Source: Dokdonella sp. (lineage in GTDB: Bacteria > Pseudomonadota > Gammaproteobacteria > Xanthomonadales > Rhodanobacteraceae). From it: a stretch of DNA of 64,000 nucleotides. A program made the position numbers and the translations under genes. The stretch spans positions 372,001-436,000 of the forward strand of contig JANQAE010000003.1 of assembly GCA_024707225.1 (NCBI GenBank). The letters are read 5' to 3'. The notes beneath the pieces were generated by a model, which saw only the letters and a program-made list of their open reading frames with translations, was not told the origin of the DNA and made no database searches. Shown piece after piece: positions 63,659 to 64,000 of the stretch (position 1 is the first letter of the stretch; every line of letters begins with the position of its first letter).

Positions 63659-64000
63659 CACACCTCACGCCTGGCTTGAGAGCGGTCGCTGGGAAAGCCC
63701 CGCGCCGTTCCCGATCAGATTGATCGGACCAAGGGCAAAGCCCCTTGATGTTGCTGGGCTGCTGCGTTCCCGGCAGCGTCCAGGCGAGACGTTGCAGGCC
63801 TTGATCTCAACCAGACTTCAGGTCGCATGCTGCGATCCGACGGTTGGTGACTCCGGCCTGATCATCGCCGCGCCGTGGCGGCGTTGAGCTGCGCCTGGAA
63901 GCTGCTGGCCGAGCGAACTGGAGTTGCTCGCGCGCGGACTGCCGAGTGGGAAGCCCATCCTGCGCGGGACTGTCACCGGACGGACATGGTCTTGAGCTGT
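63659..64000. other. Unassigned DNA at window edge
   Basis: The last 340 bases show no gene I can identify. A plus-strand 90-residue reading (63615-63887, with GETLQALISTRLQVACCDPT) overlaps the transposase remnant and has no recognisable motif. Composition and codon pattern differ from the resident genes, so this may be decayed mobile DNA continuing past the window. Confidence 0.4.

Overview
This is a 64 kb, very GC-rich chromosomal window, probably from a gammaproteobacterium of the Xanthomonadales/Lysobacterales. The evidence is the run yebC-ruvC-ruvA-ruvB-ybgC-tolQRAB-pal-cpoB-queE-queC, yajC-secD-secF, an OmpA-type porin, and secreted proteins ending in a D-G-F-E/D tail. I am confident of the gammaproteobacterial placement. 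A Rhodanobacteraceae-like (Dokdonella-like) affiliation is only inference.

Layout. 1-11.9 kb: one long plus-strand block of housekeeping genes (YebC, Holliday-junction RuvCAB with a Kup potassium transporter inserted, thioesterase YbgC, the Tol-Pal envelope machine, CpoB, and queuosine enzymes QueE/QueC). 11.9-15.4 kb: TspO, tRNA-Lys(UUU) and a secreted subtilisin-like protease with a DGFE tail. 15.7-19.0 kb: YajC-SecD-SecF. 19.1-25.7 kb: rhomboid protease, alkyltransferase-like protein, phosphate transporter with its DUF47 partner, divergent TrmJ/SuhB, and an OmpA-family porin. 25.9-36.4 kb: metabolic and accessory genes (orphan PrpD, DODA-type dioxygenase, LysR plus a frameshifted MFS exporter, quinone oxidoreductase, a small membrane protein carrying an octanucleotide repeat, FadH, an SDR coupled to Grx4, and Fe-SOD).

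36.7-46.5 kb: a very large multidomain glycosyltransferase (two frameshifts), PBP1B-type MrcB, a TPR lipoprotein, a YoaA/DinG-type helicase and a LOG-family hydrolase. 46.6-53.7 kb: a channel-like membrane protein; a minus-strand molybdo-hydroxylase operon (2Fe-2S subunit, large subunit with one frameshift, XdhC, MocA-like cytidylyltransferase); and a 3-oxoacid CoA-transferase with both subunits fused in one chain. 53.9-63.2 kb: an unknown secreted protein, a membrane-anchored winged-helix regulator, then two large secreted proteins that share a C-terminal module of about 265 residues. The window ends in a broken IS30-type transposase and unassigned DNA of different composition.

Most interesting points: the DGFE-tailed secreted proteins and the shared module at 57.5-63.2 kb; four clear single-base deletions in otherwise intact genes, each beside a GCGCGG string, which may be assembly errors; an out-of-frame 8-bp repeat that appears to compensate another frameshift; a fused SCOT-type CoA-transferase; and several strong dyad-symmetric elements upstream of secreted or accessory genes. 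I see no CRISPR array, prophage or recognisable defence system.
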